A stretch of DNA of 64,000 nt from Parabacteroides goldsteinii (GTDB taxonomy: Bacteria; Bacteroidota; Bacteroidia; Bacteroidales; Tannerellaceae). The stretch is taken from the NCBI RefSeq assembly GCF_015550595.1, contig NZ_JADNBB010000014.1, forward strand, positions 62,001 through 126,000, in the 5' to 3' direction. The notes under the pieces were generated by a model, which ran no database searches, was not told the DNA's origin, and saw nothing but the letters and a program-made list of their open reading frames with translations. Each line of letters starts with the position of its first letter. The stretch's first letter is position 1. Both the position numbers and the translations under genes were made by a program. Positions 38,007-46,985 of this stretch are shown in pieces.

Positions 38007-39157
38007 AAATGACATAAATTTGGTTTGCCAATATGGACTTCATAATCAGAAGGAGAAGGACACAACCATTGATAAAGGCAATTATTACACGGGTATTGAT
38101 TTCTTATATTATACCATGAAATACCGTTCTGTATTTCACGTTTAACAATTTCATAGACACAGTCGTCCAATATATTTCCTAATTTAGGATGATTAACATT
38201 TGCATAAATATCACCATTAGGCATTATAGTAATTTTCCCAAAATCAAAGACATTTATTGATTGATGAATAAACAATTCCTTAAGTGTAAGTGATGATGAT
38301 AGAATATCGTCCTTTGTTAGATAAATTTCATCCTCGAAGAATGATATATTTGATCCATTATAAATAGGCACAATTTTATAATTACTAATCGCAAATGATT
38401 TTATAATCTGTTCAGTTTGATAATATTCATCTTCAGATGTCAGTCTGAAGACAAATTCATACAAAAACTCTTCACTTAACAGTAGTTTTATTGATTTGTT
38501 AAATGATTCATGATCAATTGGAAAATCTACGCATATTTTATAATTAAATTTATCTCCAAATTCTAAAATAAGCTCTTCTATTCCGAAATATGAACAATGA
38601 AGATATTTAGGAGAAGGAGATTTAACTAAAAGAGAAACCAGGTCACTATAGCAAGGAACATTCTTGATATCACCGAATATATTATATACAATCCTTTCAG
38701 GCAATGATATTAAGAAAAAAATAAGATCAGATATGTTAGTCGTATGATCTATATTAATATTGACTTCTAACAAATTTCTCATTATACTTTTATAAGAATT
38801 GTCAGTCACAGTTCTCAACTTGTCATAAATATCTGAGTAGTTACAATAAGGGAGCGTTTGAACAGGTTTAGAATTTGAAAAAGACACATCAATTATATCT
38901 CCCATAAATTTATCACGAATCGTCTCTACAAAATCCAAAATATCTTTATTTTCATAATCTTCACCCTTCAATAGTAGAACACCACAATTCTTTTCAAGAA
39001 GAAGATCTTTCAACATATTAACAACTCTAATATTATCAGACTCCACTACTTGACCATCTAAAGTATTATAAAGCAACGCTAAGTCACTTTTTAAACTTAT
39101 AAAAACATAAGGCTCTATCACAAGCCAATAATTAATAGCATCATTTATAGCATTCAT
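38003..39157 (-). CDS. Pseudo-radical-SAM protein of the GG-Bacteroidales peptide system
   Basis: 384 residues. It has the size and C-terminal SPASM-like Cys cluster (CNNCLYQWLCPSPS and a final CHL) of the TIGR04150 pseudo-rSAM family. The radical SAM CxxxCxxC motif is absent from the N-terminal barrel region. ITIMPNGDIYANVNHPKLGNILDD (about 315-340) matches the strand ahead of a SPASM domain. Such proteins are always partnered with a true radical SAM maturase; here the maturase gene lies 5 bp upstream. It probably binds the precursor or electron-transfer clusters rather than generating a radical. Confidence 0.82.
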   Translation of the reverse strand: MNAINDAINYWLVIEPYVFISLKSDLALLYNTLDGQVVESDNIRVVNMLKDLLLEKNCGVLLLKGEDYENKDILDFVETIRDKFMGDIIDVSFSNSKPVQTLPYCNYSDIYDKLRTVTDNSYKSIMRNLLEVNINIDHTTNISDLIFFLISLPERIVYNIFGDIKNVPCYSDLVSLLVKSPSPKYLHCSYFGIEELILEFGDKFNYKICVDFPIDHESFNKSIKLLLSEEFLYEFVFRLTSEDEYYQTEQIIKSFAISNYKIVPIYNGSNISFFEDEIYLTKDDILSSSLTLKELFIHQSINVFDFGKITIMPNGDIYANVNHPKLGNILDDCVYEIVKREIQNGISWYNIRNQYPCNNCLYQWLCPSPSDYEVHIGKPNLCHL

Positions 39158-39162
39158 TCAAT

Positions 39163-40644
39163 TTACATATTACTTAGTACATAAAAATAATCTTCAGGAT
39201 ACCTTTCAAAGAAAGAATATATTCGAGACAATTTTTCTTCAAATTTTTTTTGACTGTAAAAATGCTTACAAGCAAATATTTCAGAATCAAGCCTATCCAG
39301 ATTTACAATTCTAAACATGCATAAACCACAATATTTGTAGGCATAACAATGCATACATACATTTTTCAAATAATTATAATACATATTATATCTATTTGCT
39401 ATTTCATTTACATCTATTACGACATCTTGATCAACTACCCCTAAATAATATTTATGGTTAATCCTTTCACATGGCAATAATCTATTTTGAACCGTTAAAA
39501 AAACCTTCAGAGAAAATGGCAAACAAGTATCTGCTGGAAAATACTTATCATCCGAATCATATAAGGTTGGAATATTTGAAAGACTGCTATTTATCGAATA
39601 TTGTTTAAAAAAAGTTTTAAATTCCTCAAATAATAGCGAAGCATAATGTGCATTTGGTATTCTATTTGATTCATCAAGTAAAAATTCAGCTTCGCTATTT
39701 AGTACATTATGAAACATTTTTCTAAATACATTCTGCTTCTCAGGTTTTATACCATACAATAACAACTCCGATATTTCTGGTATTTTATTATATCTTTTAT
39801 AAATAAACTCGTATACATCTTTTACAGAATTTCTATCATGCAAAACCGCATTAAAACTTATGTTATTTTCAAAATATATCGGATAAATTCTTTGAATCAT
39901 ATCTACATTCCCAACAACGACACTAAATGTATCTTTCTCACTTTTGTTAAAAATACGATAACTATTATTTATTTCATTACCGTCTAAACTTATCAATACT
40001 TCAAAATTATGATCAACCAAAAAATCAATATATCTATGTATTAAAGTTGCGTTTGTAGTCATGGAATATGATATATTAATAAGTTGATCTGAATTCAATT
40101 TATTCAAATAATCAATGATTTTCTTTATAAAACTAACATTCAATAATGGCTCACCTCCGTAAAATCCAATCATTAACTCGCTTCGATTATTCTTTACTTT
40201 AAGTTCATATATATACTTTATTAGTTTTTTTGCTTTATGAATATTCAAATTTTTATGGCTTCTTTTGTCAAATACTTCATAGAAATCACCATATCCGCAG
40301 TATGTACAGTTTAAATTACATGAATCAGTAACTTCAAAAACAAGTTGAGTTGTTTCAATCAAACTTTCCCTAACCATAGATTCTGTAACCACCTCAAATT
40401 CAGGAGTATTTTTATCAACAAAAAATCCATATTTCTTCAAATATTCATACTTTTTTAAATAATATGGATCTACATTTTCTAAATTCTCGTGAGCTTTTCT
40501 TAATTCTGGATGTATAAGCATTGACAATCTACTTTGAATGTCAAACATATACAAATTATTGCTATCTGTGGCGTGAATTATTGTTTGAATCATATTACGA
40601 ATATTAAAAGCATCATCAGCCAAATTAATTTTAGCTGATGACAC
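39163..40644 (-). CDS. Radical SAM/SPASM peptide maturase, GG-Bacteroidales type
   Basis: 493 residues. The radical SAM cluster motif is C109-NLN-C113-TY-C116 within FEVTDSCNLNCTYC. GFYGGEPLLN (about 160-170) is the SAM-contact GGEP. SMTTNATLI and ISLDGNEINN follow as expected for a SPASM maturase. SPASM cysteines are C374, C392, C430, C433, C439, C442 and C459. The N-terminal 100 residues could be the leader-recognition region. The enzyme is predicted to install carbon-centred modifications on the core of the precursor encoded 66 bp upstream. Downstream are the pseudo-SAM, LanC-like and glycosyltransferase genes in tight succession. Confidence 0.92.
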   Translation of the reverse strand: MSSAKINLADDAFNIRNMIQTIIHATDSNNLYMFDIQSRLSMLIHPELRKAHENLENVDPYYLKKYEYLKKYGFFVDKNTPEFEVVTESMVRESLIETTQLVFEVTDSCNLNCTYCGYGDFYEVFDKRSHKNLNIHKAKKLIKYIYELKVKNNRSELMIGFYGGEPLLNVSFIKKIIDYLNKLNSDQLINISYSMTTNATLIHRYIDFLVDHNFEVLISLDGNEINNSYRIFNKSEKDTFSVVVGNVDMIQRIYPIYFENNISFNAVLHDRNSVKDVYEFIYKRYNKIPEISELLLYGIKPEKQNVFRKMFHNVLNSEAEFLLDESNRIPNAHYASLLFEEFKTFFKQYSINSSLSNIPTLYDSDDKYFPADTCLPFSLKVFLTVQNRLLPCERINHKYYLGVVDQDVVIDVNEIANRYNMYYNYLKNVCMHCYAYKYCGLCMFRIVNLDRLDSEIFACKHFYSQKKFEEKLSRIYSFFERYPEDYFYVLSNM

Positions 40645-40710
40645 TTATTTTAGATGGTGTTTTAAATAATTACAATGAAAATACTTAAAGTATTATCATT
40701 ATGAAAACTA

Positions 40711-40872
40711 CTATGACTTCCAATATTTTCTACTGTTACTAGTACCATAACAACTACATCCAGGAGCATCACCTCCTTTTAAGACATTCATAGCGCGTTG
40801 ATCCAACTCAGTTCGACTCAACTGATTTAGCTTCAGTTTTGTCAATTTTTTGATTTCTCTTTTTTGATCCAT
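40711..40872 (-). CDS. Precursor peptide of the radical-SAM-modified RiPP (double-glycine leader)
   Basis: A 53-codon gene read from 40872 down to the stop at 40711. The leader is basic and amphipathic (MDQKREIKKLTKLKLNQLSR at 1-20, then TELDQRAMNVLKGG at 21-34). It ends in Gly33-Gly34, exactly the TIGR04149-type pattern of GG-Bacteroidales natural product precursors. The core is 19 residues: DAPGCSCYGTSNSRKYWKS, with two Cys (39 and 41), Ser/Thr, Tyr and Trp that could be modified. The maturase follows 66 bp downstream, and a GG-cutting C39 exporter is in the same region. Upstream are a -7 element and a terminator isolating it from the permease gene. Not homology-tested. Confidence 0.88.
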   Translation of the reverse strand: MDQKREIKKLTKLKLNQLSRTELDQRAMNVLKGGDAPGCSCYGTSNSRKYWKS

Positions 40873-40899
40873 TCTATTATACTTTTAATTAAATAATTA

Positions 40900-40907
40900 C
40901 AAATGTA
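40900..40907 (-). promoter_or_regulatory. -7 promoter element of the precursor-maturase operon
   Basis: TACATTTG on the minus strand matches TAnnTTTG and lies 27 bp before the precursor ATG. TTTG-like sequences occur upstream, but none at the ideal 19-21 bp spacing. A short leader of about 20 nt is predicted. Confidence 0.55.
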
Positions 40908-40927
40908 AGTATTACTTCAAATTCAAA

Positions 40928-40950
40928 AAATAGACCAATTAGGTCTATTT
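40928..40950 (-). terminator. Intrinsic terminator between the permease and precursor genes
   Basis: AAATAGACC and GGTCTATTT form a 9-bp perfect stem with a 5-nt loop followed by a T run on the minus strand. It lies about 50 bp after the permease stop (41000) and just ahead of the precursor -7 element. The precursor operon is therefore probably transcribed independently. Confidence 0.75.
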
Positions 40951-40999
40951 CTGGATTCTATCACTAGCTTAGGACTAACAATTAATCATCTTCATTTAG

Positions 41000-43363
41000 T
41001 CATTCATTCTTTATAACTTCGGCAGGATTACTACTAGCTGCTTTTAAAACTTGTCCAAGTATCGTGATTATAACAACAATAAAAGCACCAATAAGAGTGC
41101 TTAGTAATAACCAACCTTGAATATTAATTCGATAAGCATATCCTTGAAGCCAATAATCCATTGCTAAATAAGCAAATGGCAAAGCTATTGCACCAGCAAT
41201 AAATACAACATAAATGTATTCCTTAAGGAAAATACATATTATATCGAAAACAGTCGAACCAACAACTTTACGTATAGCTATCTCTTTACGACGACGATAT
41301 GTAGCTGTGGACACAACTGCATAGATACCAAACATTGAAATCAATATACTAACTATAGCCAAAACAGAAAAAAGTATTAAACCAACTTTCTCAGAAAAAC
41401 TAAGACGGTCATAAAGTTCATTTACAGATGTTATTTGTGCATCCGTTAAACATCCATTAATACTAGGAAGAAGAGTCATAATTAGCTGAATTGACTCATA
41501 CTCTTGACTAGGTTTTACACGAATATACAAATTATTATTGGGATAAAAAGAAGGTATGAACAAAGTTGGGTAGATATGATTACGAAGTGAAAGAGTATGG
41601 AAATCATTAACAACGCCCATCACTTCATAATCAACTAAAGAATCATCATCGGGAGATGGCATACGTATAATTGAACCAACAGGATTTGTAAGTTTCATTA
41701 CCCTTACAGCTTCTTCGTTCAATATCATTTTTTTCATTTGCCCCTTATTCCACCATTTCCCATCAACTATTTTTAATCCGAACGTTTCAGCAAAACGATA
41801 GTCTGTTAAGATTAGATCAAAAGTAGGCTTCTCGTTAAAAGACTTTCCTGGCCATTCTACTTTAGTTATTATAGCATTTGGTTCAATACTATGTTTAGGT
41901 TGAAAATTAGTATCTGTAATAGATTCTACCAGTGAAATATTTGATAATTCTTGAATTAATGTACTCTGAATTTTACCAGAAAAATCAGTAAACCCTGTCA
42001 ATTGAATTAAACCATGACAGTCAAATCCCAAATCTTTATGACTGACATAACGCATTTGCAACATAACAACTAATGCTGCTATAATAAATACAATACTAAC
42101 AATAAGTTGCAAGATTAAAGCCACACGTTTTAGAATGGGATTTTCATATATATATATATCCGACTTAGGACGCATAGCTATACAACTTAGCTTCCAAAAG
42201 AGAATAAAAGCAATTATTAGAATAAATACAACAATCACAAATCCACAAATAACAAAAATTGAAAATAACTTTGACATATTTATATCAATATCTAGTAATA
42301 TAGATAATTCAAAACTAAATACAATAACTAAAAAAAAGGCTGATAATAATGAAAGGGAAACAATAAAAAGCAATTCAAATATCATTTGCCCAATTATCTG
42401 GATTCGCAATGCACCATTTACTATCCTCAAGTGGAATTCATGGATACGTTGACGGAAAAGATCAATATTCAAGTTTAGGAAATTAAATAACGCACTAGAT
42501 AATAATAATATTCCAAACGAAAGAAATAGTTCGATAAAATTCAGTGTAAATGGAACATCTTTATGTAGATTGTGGCGAATATCTTTAATAGGCATCATCC
42601 TAAGTTCAATATCATGATTCATTCCTAATCTTGACGCAAAATTACAGAGATTTTCCGCTACTTCGTCTACATTAGCTCTAGGATCTAATTTCACATAAAG
42701 ATCAACAAAATAAGTAACCCATTGTTGCTCTTCAGGCCATTGAGAAAGAGATTTTAACATATCGTGATAAATGATAGCATCAAAAGATATATTAGAGTTA
42801 GGGAAAGGATCTTTTACTACAGCAGTAACCATATATGGAGGAAGAGCTGAGTTCATTGTTGTTTGAACTTTTTGACCTATAGCCTTTTCAACATCTCCGA
42901 ATAAACGTTTTGCCACAGACTCAGTCAAAACCATATCGTTGATGGTTTGTAATGGATCTTTTGAATAACTACAAATTATACTCTGCGGGAAAATATTAAA
43001 AAAAGTACTATCAGCATAAAGCATTTCAAGCCGAATATATGGTATTATATCCGTTTGACAATTCTCTTGACCTGTTAGAAATGTTGTAGAAGATTCTATT
43101 GATGGAAAATATTCATGCAATTTATCTTCCACAATTCGAGATGAACCATTATTCATCTTCCCTGATTGCTTTTCAATAGTATATATACGGTAAATATATT
43201 TTGAATCAGGATAAAAATGATCGTATGAAGTTTCATAATTTATCCAATAAAGCGTAGGGACAATACAGGCTAACGCAAATGCCAATCCGAGAATACCTGT
43301 AAACGACTGCATTTTATATTTTAATATATTGCGATAGGCTATTTTGAGATAATACTTAAACAT
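41000..43363 (-). CDS. MacB/FtsX-type ABC transporter permease, no partner ATPase nearby
   Basis: 787 residues with the Bacteroidetes duplicated MacB layout: a membrane helix at about 20-40 (GILGLAFALACIVPTLYWI), a periplasmic MacB_PCD domain, three helices (about 285-400), a second helix plus periplasmic domain, and a final FtsX domain with three helices (about 660-780, including RRRKEIAIRKVVGSTVFDIICIFLKEYI). These permeases export or sense peptides and need an ATPase such as MacB/LolD. None is encoded in the window outside unrelated systems. It is co-oriented with the LuxR gene 78 bp upstream, so it may confer self-protection or signal output. Confidence 0.85.
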   Translation of the reverse strand: MFKYYLKIAYRNILKYKMQSFTGILGLAFALACIVPTLYWINYETSYDHFYPDSKYIYRIYTIEKQSGKMNNGSSRIVEDKLHEYFPSIESSTTFLTGQENCQTDIIPYIRLEMLYADSTFFNIFPQSIICSYSKDPLQTINDMVLTESVAKRLFGDVEKAIGQKVQTTMNSALPPYMVTAVVKDPFPNSNISFDAIIYHDMLKSLSQWPEEQQWVTYFVDLYVKLDPRANVDEVAENLCNFASRLGMNHDIELRMMPIKDIRHNLHKDVPFTLNFIELFLSFGILLLSSALFNFLNLNIDLFRQRIHEFHLRIVNGALRIQIIGQMIFELLFIVSLSLLSAFFLVIVFSFELSILLDIDINMSKLFSIFVICGFVIVVFILIIAFILFWKLSCIAMRPKSDIYIYENPILKRVALILQLIVSIVFIIAALVVMLQMRYVSHKDLGFDCHGLIQLTGFTDFSGKIQSTLIQELSNISLVESITDTNFQPKHSIEPNAIITKVEWPGKSFNEKPTFDLILTDYRFAETFGLKIVDGKWWNKGQMKKMILNEEAVRVMKLTNPVGSIIRMPSPDDDSLVDYEVMGVVNDFHTLSLRNHIYPTLFIPSFYPNNNLYIRVKPSQEYESIQLIMTLLPSINGCLTDAQITSVNELYDRLSFSEKVGLILFSVLAIVSILISMFGIYAVVSTATYRRRKEIAIRKVVGSTVFDIICIFLKEYIYVVFIAGAIALPFAYLAMDYWLQGYAYRINIQGWLLLSTLIGAFIVVIITILGQVLKAASSNPAEVIKNE

Positions 43364-43441
43364 AACAATTATACAATTAAAATATTATAGAAAACATTAC
43401 TAACCAAGCACTCTTATAATGCATATTATAATAAATGAATA

Positions 43442-44206
43442 TCATAACAAAGAAGATTTATTAGCAACATCGATTGCTTCAGAAACAGAATGAACATTCA
43501 ATTTAACAAATATCTGCTTTATTTGATTTCTAACCGTATTATAACCTTTGCACAATAAATTCGCTATTTCTTTTGCATTCAAACCACGTTGTGCCAACAT
43601 TAAAATATTTTTCTCACGTTCTGTTAATTGAACCTTTCTTTTCTTCGTCCAACGCTTAGTCACAAAATTATATTCGTCATAACTTTTTCCATCAATATTA
43701 AACATACACAAGTTCCCAGCACTTTTACTGGTAGAACTTTCAACAGAACAAATTAAATATTGAGGAACTCCATCTTTAGAAAGATATTTCATCCTTTGAT
43801 GAACCATCATTGGTATTTTTTTTGTACAATTAAAAGAATAATCGTGTTGTATTCGAAAAGTACAAGAAAAAAAGTCACATTCTTCTGTATTTTTAGATAA
43901 ATCTTTTATATACAGCAAAATCAATTTATGCATCTCAATATATAAAGATAAATCTTCTGGAAAAATAATTTTAGAGTAAAAATCATATTCCTGCAAATAA
44001 TTATCTTCATGTGAATTTTTAGGTAATATTTGATCATTTAGCTTTAGATAACAAAATGTTGATTGTGTTATATCATACACATATAGACTTTCTCTAATAA
44101 CCGGGGAAAACAAATTAAGATAATTTACAAAAATAGACATTTGATCATCAAATATACTCGAATCATATTGTTCCATTCCACTCATTAAGTTTATTATATC
44201 ATCCAT
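43442..44206 (-). CDS. LuxR-type transcriptional regulator
   Basis: 254 residues. The C-terminal HTH (about 192-250) has LTEREKNILMLAQRGLNAKEIANLL and YNTVRNQIKQIFVKLNVHS, a clear GerE/LuxR DNA-binding domain. The N-terminal 180 residues look like a PAS-type sensory module (SPVIRESLYVYDITQSTFCYLKL, and VHQRMKYLSKDGVPQYLICSVES). This architecture recurs in Bacteroidales beside TPR or peptide genes. It lies 3 bp after the LanC-like gene and 78 bp before the permease. It probably controls this peptide locus. Confidence 0.88.
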   Translation of the reverse strand: MDDIINLMSGMEQYDSSIFDDQMSIFVNYLNLFSPVIRESLYVYDITQSTFCYLKLNDQILPKNSHEDNYLQEYDFYSKIIFPEDLSLYIEMHKLILLYIKDLSKNTEECDFFSCTFRIQHDYSFNCTKKIPMMVHQRMKYLSKDGVPQYLICSVESSTSKSAGNLCMFNIDGKSYDEYNFVTKRWTKKRKVQLTEREKNILMLAQRGLNAKEIANLLCKGYNTVRNQIKQIFVKLNVHSVSEAIDVANKSSLL

Positions 44207-44209
44207 AAA

Positions 44210-45130
44210 CTATAGTGATTTAAGTGAATTCATTCTCTTTACCACTCCTATCCCAATACCAGACAAAGCGCCAAGAGATAAGAACATGTCGTTTTTACAC
44301 CATATAAGGTCGTATTCTTTATCATTAATGACTTCACAATATGGTAAGTTATAATCCTCATCAAAATATAACAATTCAAAAATTGTATAATGAAATACTT
44401 CCAGACTTGATTTAAAACAAATCAAGTCATCTATTTCTATATTTGATAAGAAAATAGAGCTATCCCTTCTTATTTTTGATAGAAATTTCAAATCCCCAGC
44501 ATTATACTTATGATTCGCTATTGATTTAACATATCTATCATTCAATATTTTTGTAAAGTAAGTGATATCTATATCTGTATCAATACTAGAATGAACATTT
44601 GATACAAAAGCATAACAAGAATTTAAAAAATTCATTGGACACAGTTTATTAGCTAACAACAAACTTTGATAGAAATATATTATATGTTTTAGATTTGTAC
44701 AATTCCTAATTAATGCATTTTCACGTAACAATATATATGAATCAAGAAAAAAAACAAAATCACTTCTCATAGTAATTTTACTATACAAATCAGTATCTAT
44801 CTTTGATATAGAATTTATTATTTCTTGTACTCTTATATCAAAATCTTCTAATACCTCATCAGAACAGCCTTCTACATATTCGTTATTTAACAAATATTGA
44901 ATTCCCCACCCTACAGAAATTATAGAATCCATATTATTTGAAGATAATGATTCTAGTATTTCATCCAATAAGATATCAGCTATATATGTATAAACATTAT
45001 TATGAGAGTACCTACCATATTCATAAAAGAATATAACTATCCCCATTTTCCCATTGATCACACTAGAAGATTTTACAAATTGCATGTTTGCAATAATAAA
45101 ATTAGATATCTTTAAAAGCAAAACGTCCAT
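44210..45130 (-). CDS. Second LanC-like helical protein
   Basis: 306 residues, predicted all-alpha. The segments SSVINGKMGIVIFFYEYGRY, SVGWGIQYLLNNEYVEGCSDEVLEDFD and a final LSLGALSGIGIGVVKRM resemble the Gly-turn helix hairpins of LanC-type barrels and parallel the 36939 protein. As there, no CHG or WC zinc-ligand motif is visible. It overlaps neither neighbour but sits 1 bp from the glycosyltransferase gene and 3 bp from the LuxR gene, so it is translated in the same operon. The proposed role is a substrate-handling or scaffold protein, inferred. Confidence 0.55.
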   Translation of the reverse strand: MDVLLLKISNFIIANMQFVKSSSVINGKMGIVIFFYEYGRYSHNNVYTYIADILLDEILESLSSNNMDSIISVGWGIQYLLNNEYVEGCSDEVLEDFDIRVQEIINSISKIDTDLYSKITMRSDFVFFLDSYILLRENALIRNCTNLKHIIYFYQSLLLANKLCPMNFLNSCYAFVSNVHSSIDTDIDITYFTKILNDRYVKSIANHKYNAGDLKFLSKIRRDSSIFLSNIEIDDLICFKSSLEVFHYTIFELLYFDEDYNLPYCEVINDKEYDLIWCKNDMFLSLGALSGIGIGVVKRMNSLKSL

Positions 45131-45131
45131 A

Positions 45132-46985
45132 TTATCTCACATTATTTATTGTTTTATAAAAAAAATCAATCAAATTCGAAGTATTAAAATCAAAGGTAAA
45201 TAAGTTTCTAAATTTTAATACATTCATATTCAAGCTGCTCATCAATTCATTATTATGCAAATACTCTCCAACTTTAGCTATATCGCTATAACAAATTCCA
45301 ATATTATATTTTCTTACTAATTCTTGTATTGCCACAATATGTTTAGAATTATCTTTCTGAATCATTGGTAATCCTGCTGCCATCAACGAATAGATACGTG
45401 CAGGAATATTCAAATCATACCATGTTGCTCTCGCAAGATTCCCTCTATTATTACTATCAAAACAATGCAACCACCCTGCATTATATTGAGAAAATTCATC
45501 AACCCATCTATTATTTGAAACATGATTATGTATATGAAAATGATTCGGTGCTCTATTCAAATAAGCGTCATATTTACTATTAATCATGTCATGTGAATTT
45601 TCCAAATACAAATGAACATGTATGTTTTGATCAGCCAATAACATCATATCATCTACAGATATCCCAATTAGTCTTCCAGCCACCAATGTATGTATTTCAT
45701 TATCATTATCAGACATTTTTCGAGAATAATTATCATTAAAATAATCAGCAATTGGCATATCCAGATCAAGAACAATATAATTCTTTATTGATTTACAGTA
45801 AAGTTCGTACCATGAATGAATTTGTTCATTTATAAATATAGATCCATCGGAATATTTATACAAATCAATCAATTTATTCCACATATTCAATTCCATCGAA
45901 AGAAATGGGCTTTCTTTAAAATGCCAAACAAAAGGAACACCTAAATTCGCAAAAAGTACATCATGTGCTAGATTTATGATATCCCAATTACCTAAGGCAT
46001 AAATAATATCAGGTTTTATCTTAGATACATTTACCTTCCACTCATTATTATAAGGTATATCAATAACATGTCCAAAAGGTAGATGACCAACATTTGAAAA
46101 TGGATAACGAGGCTCATCAAGCCATAAACCAAACAACTTATGACCAGCCCTTTCTAATACACAAATACGTTCTGGATTATACCCTAATTCTCCAACCAGA
46201 AGTATTTTTAAACCCTGGTTACTCTTAGGATATTCAACTCTAAAATTTTTGTATGTCTTTACCTCATCTACAAATTTATATTTGGAAACCCGCATACGAA
46301 TAGGTGTCTGTACTTTATAGTAACTCCTATATCGATTTAATGAACCGCCATATCTTTCACCGACAATTTTGTGTCGTTGCATTGGATGTTGTGTCCAATA
46401 GCATGTTATTTGGTGTGTTGGTATAAAAAGTCCTTTTTCTAGCAGATTATGCCAATACATTAAAAATAAATCATCCGTTACATACTCTTCTCTGGTCAGC
46501 CATCTGTCCTCATTTTTCTTATGCGCAGTTTGTACTAATTGTAAAGGATAGTCGGGCCTCACAAAATTAGAACAAATGTCATTTGCTCTGTTTAGCGAAT
46601 CATACTGATCATATTGAATACCGCTAAAGACCAGAACAGCATCCGGTATCTCTGCAAACTTTGCAGCAAATGTTGACAAGTGTTCTTTGAAATAATAATC
46701 ATCTGCAGGAAGATAGGCGATATAATCGTATTGAGAAATATCCAATCCGATGTTTATTGCTACTCCTAAGCCTTCATTCTGTGGCGATTTATGATAAGTG
46801 ATTCTCTTATCCGCCAGTAAATCTTCTATATTTTCGAATGTATCATCCGTACTCCCGTCATCAATGATTATCAATTCCCACTGTTCATAAGATTGATCTA
46901 TCAGACTCTTAATAGCTCTTCGTATAAACGAAGAATTATTATAGGTAGGCATAATTACGCTAAACGCCACATTGCTATTAGTCAT
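45132..46985 (-). CDS. Two-domain glycosyltransferase (GT2-like plus GT-B-like)
   Basis: 617 residues. Residues 1-225 are a GT2 domain: FSVIMPTYNNSSFIRRAIKS, IIDDGSTDDTF and LPADDYY (D95-D96). Residues about 260-610 look like a GT-B glycosyltransferase: LKILLVGELGYNPERICVLE, KPDIIYALGNWDII and a C-terminal part ARIYSLMAAGLPMIQKDNS resembling the nucleotide-sugar pocket. Dual-domain enzymes of this sort usually add two sugars in sequence. It heads the operon with the LanC-like, LuxR and permease genes. The acceptor may be the modified peptide or a surface glycan; the sequence does not decide. Confidence 0.8.
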   Translation of the reverse strand: MTNSNVAFSVIMPTYNNSSFIRRAIKSLIDQSYEQWELIIIDDGSTDDTFENIEDLLADKRITYHKSPQNEGLGVAINIGLDISQYDYIAYLPADDYYFKEHLSTFAAKFAEIPDAVLVFSGIQYDQYDSLNRANDICSNFVRPDYPLQLVQTAHKKNEDRWLTREEYVTDDLFLMYWHNLLEKGLFIPTHQITCYWTQHPMQRHKIVGERYGGSLNRYRSYYKVQTPIRMRVSKYKFVDEVKTYKNFRVEYPKSNQGLKILLVGELGYNPERICVLERAGHKLFGLWLDEPRYPFSNVGHLPFGHVIDIPYNNEWKVNVSKIKPDIIYALGNWDIINLAHDVLFANLGVPFVWHFKESPFLSMELNMWNKLIDLYKYSDGSIFINEQIHSWYELYCKSIKNYIVLDLDMPIADYFNDNYSRKMSDNDNEIHTLVAGRLIGISVDDMMLLADQNIHVHLYLENSHDMINSKYDAYLNRAPNHFHIHNHVSNNRWVDEFSQYNAGWLHCFDSNNRGNLARATWYDLNIPARIYSLMAAGLPMIQKDNSKHIVAIQELVRKYNIGICYSDIAKVGEYLHNNELMSSLNMNVLKFRNLFTFDFNTSNLIDFFYKTINNVR

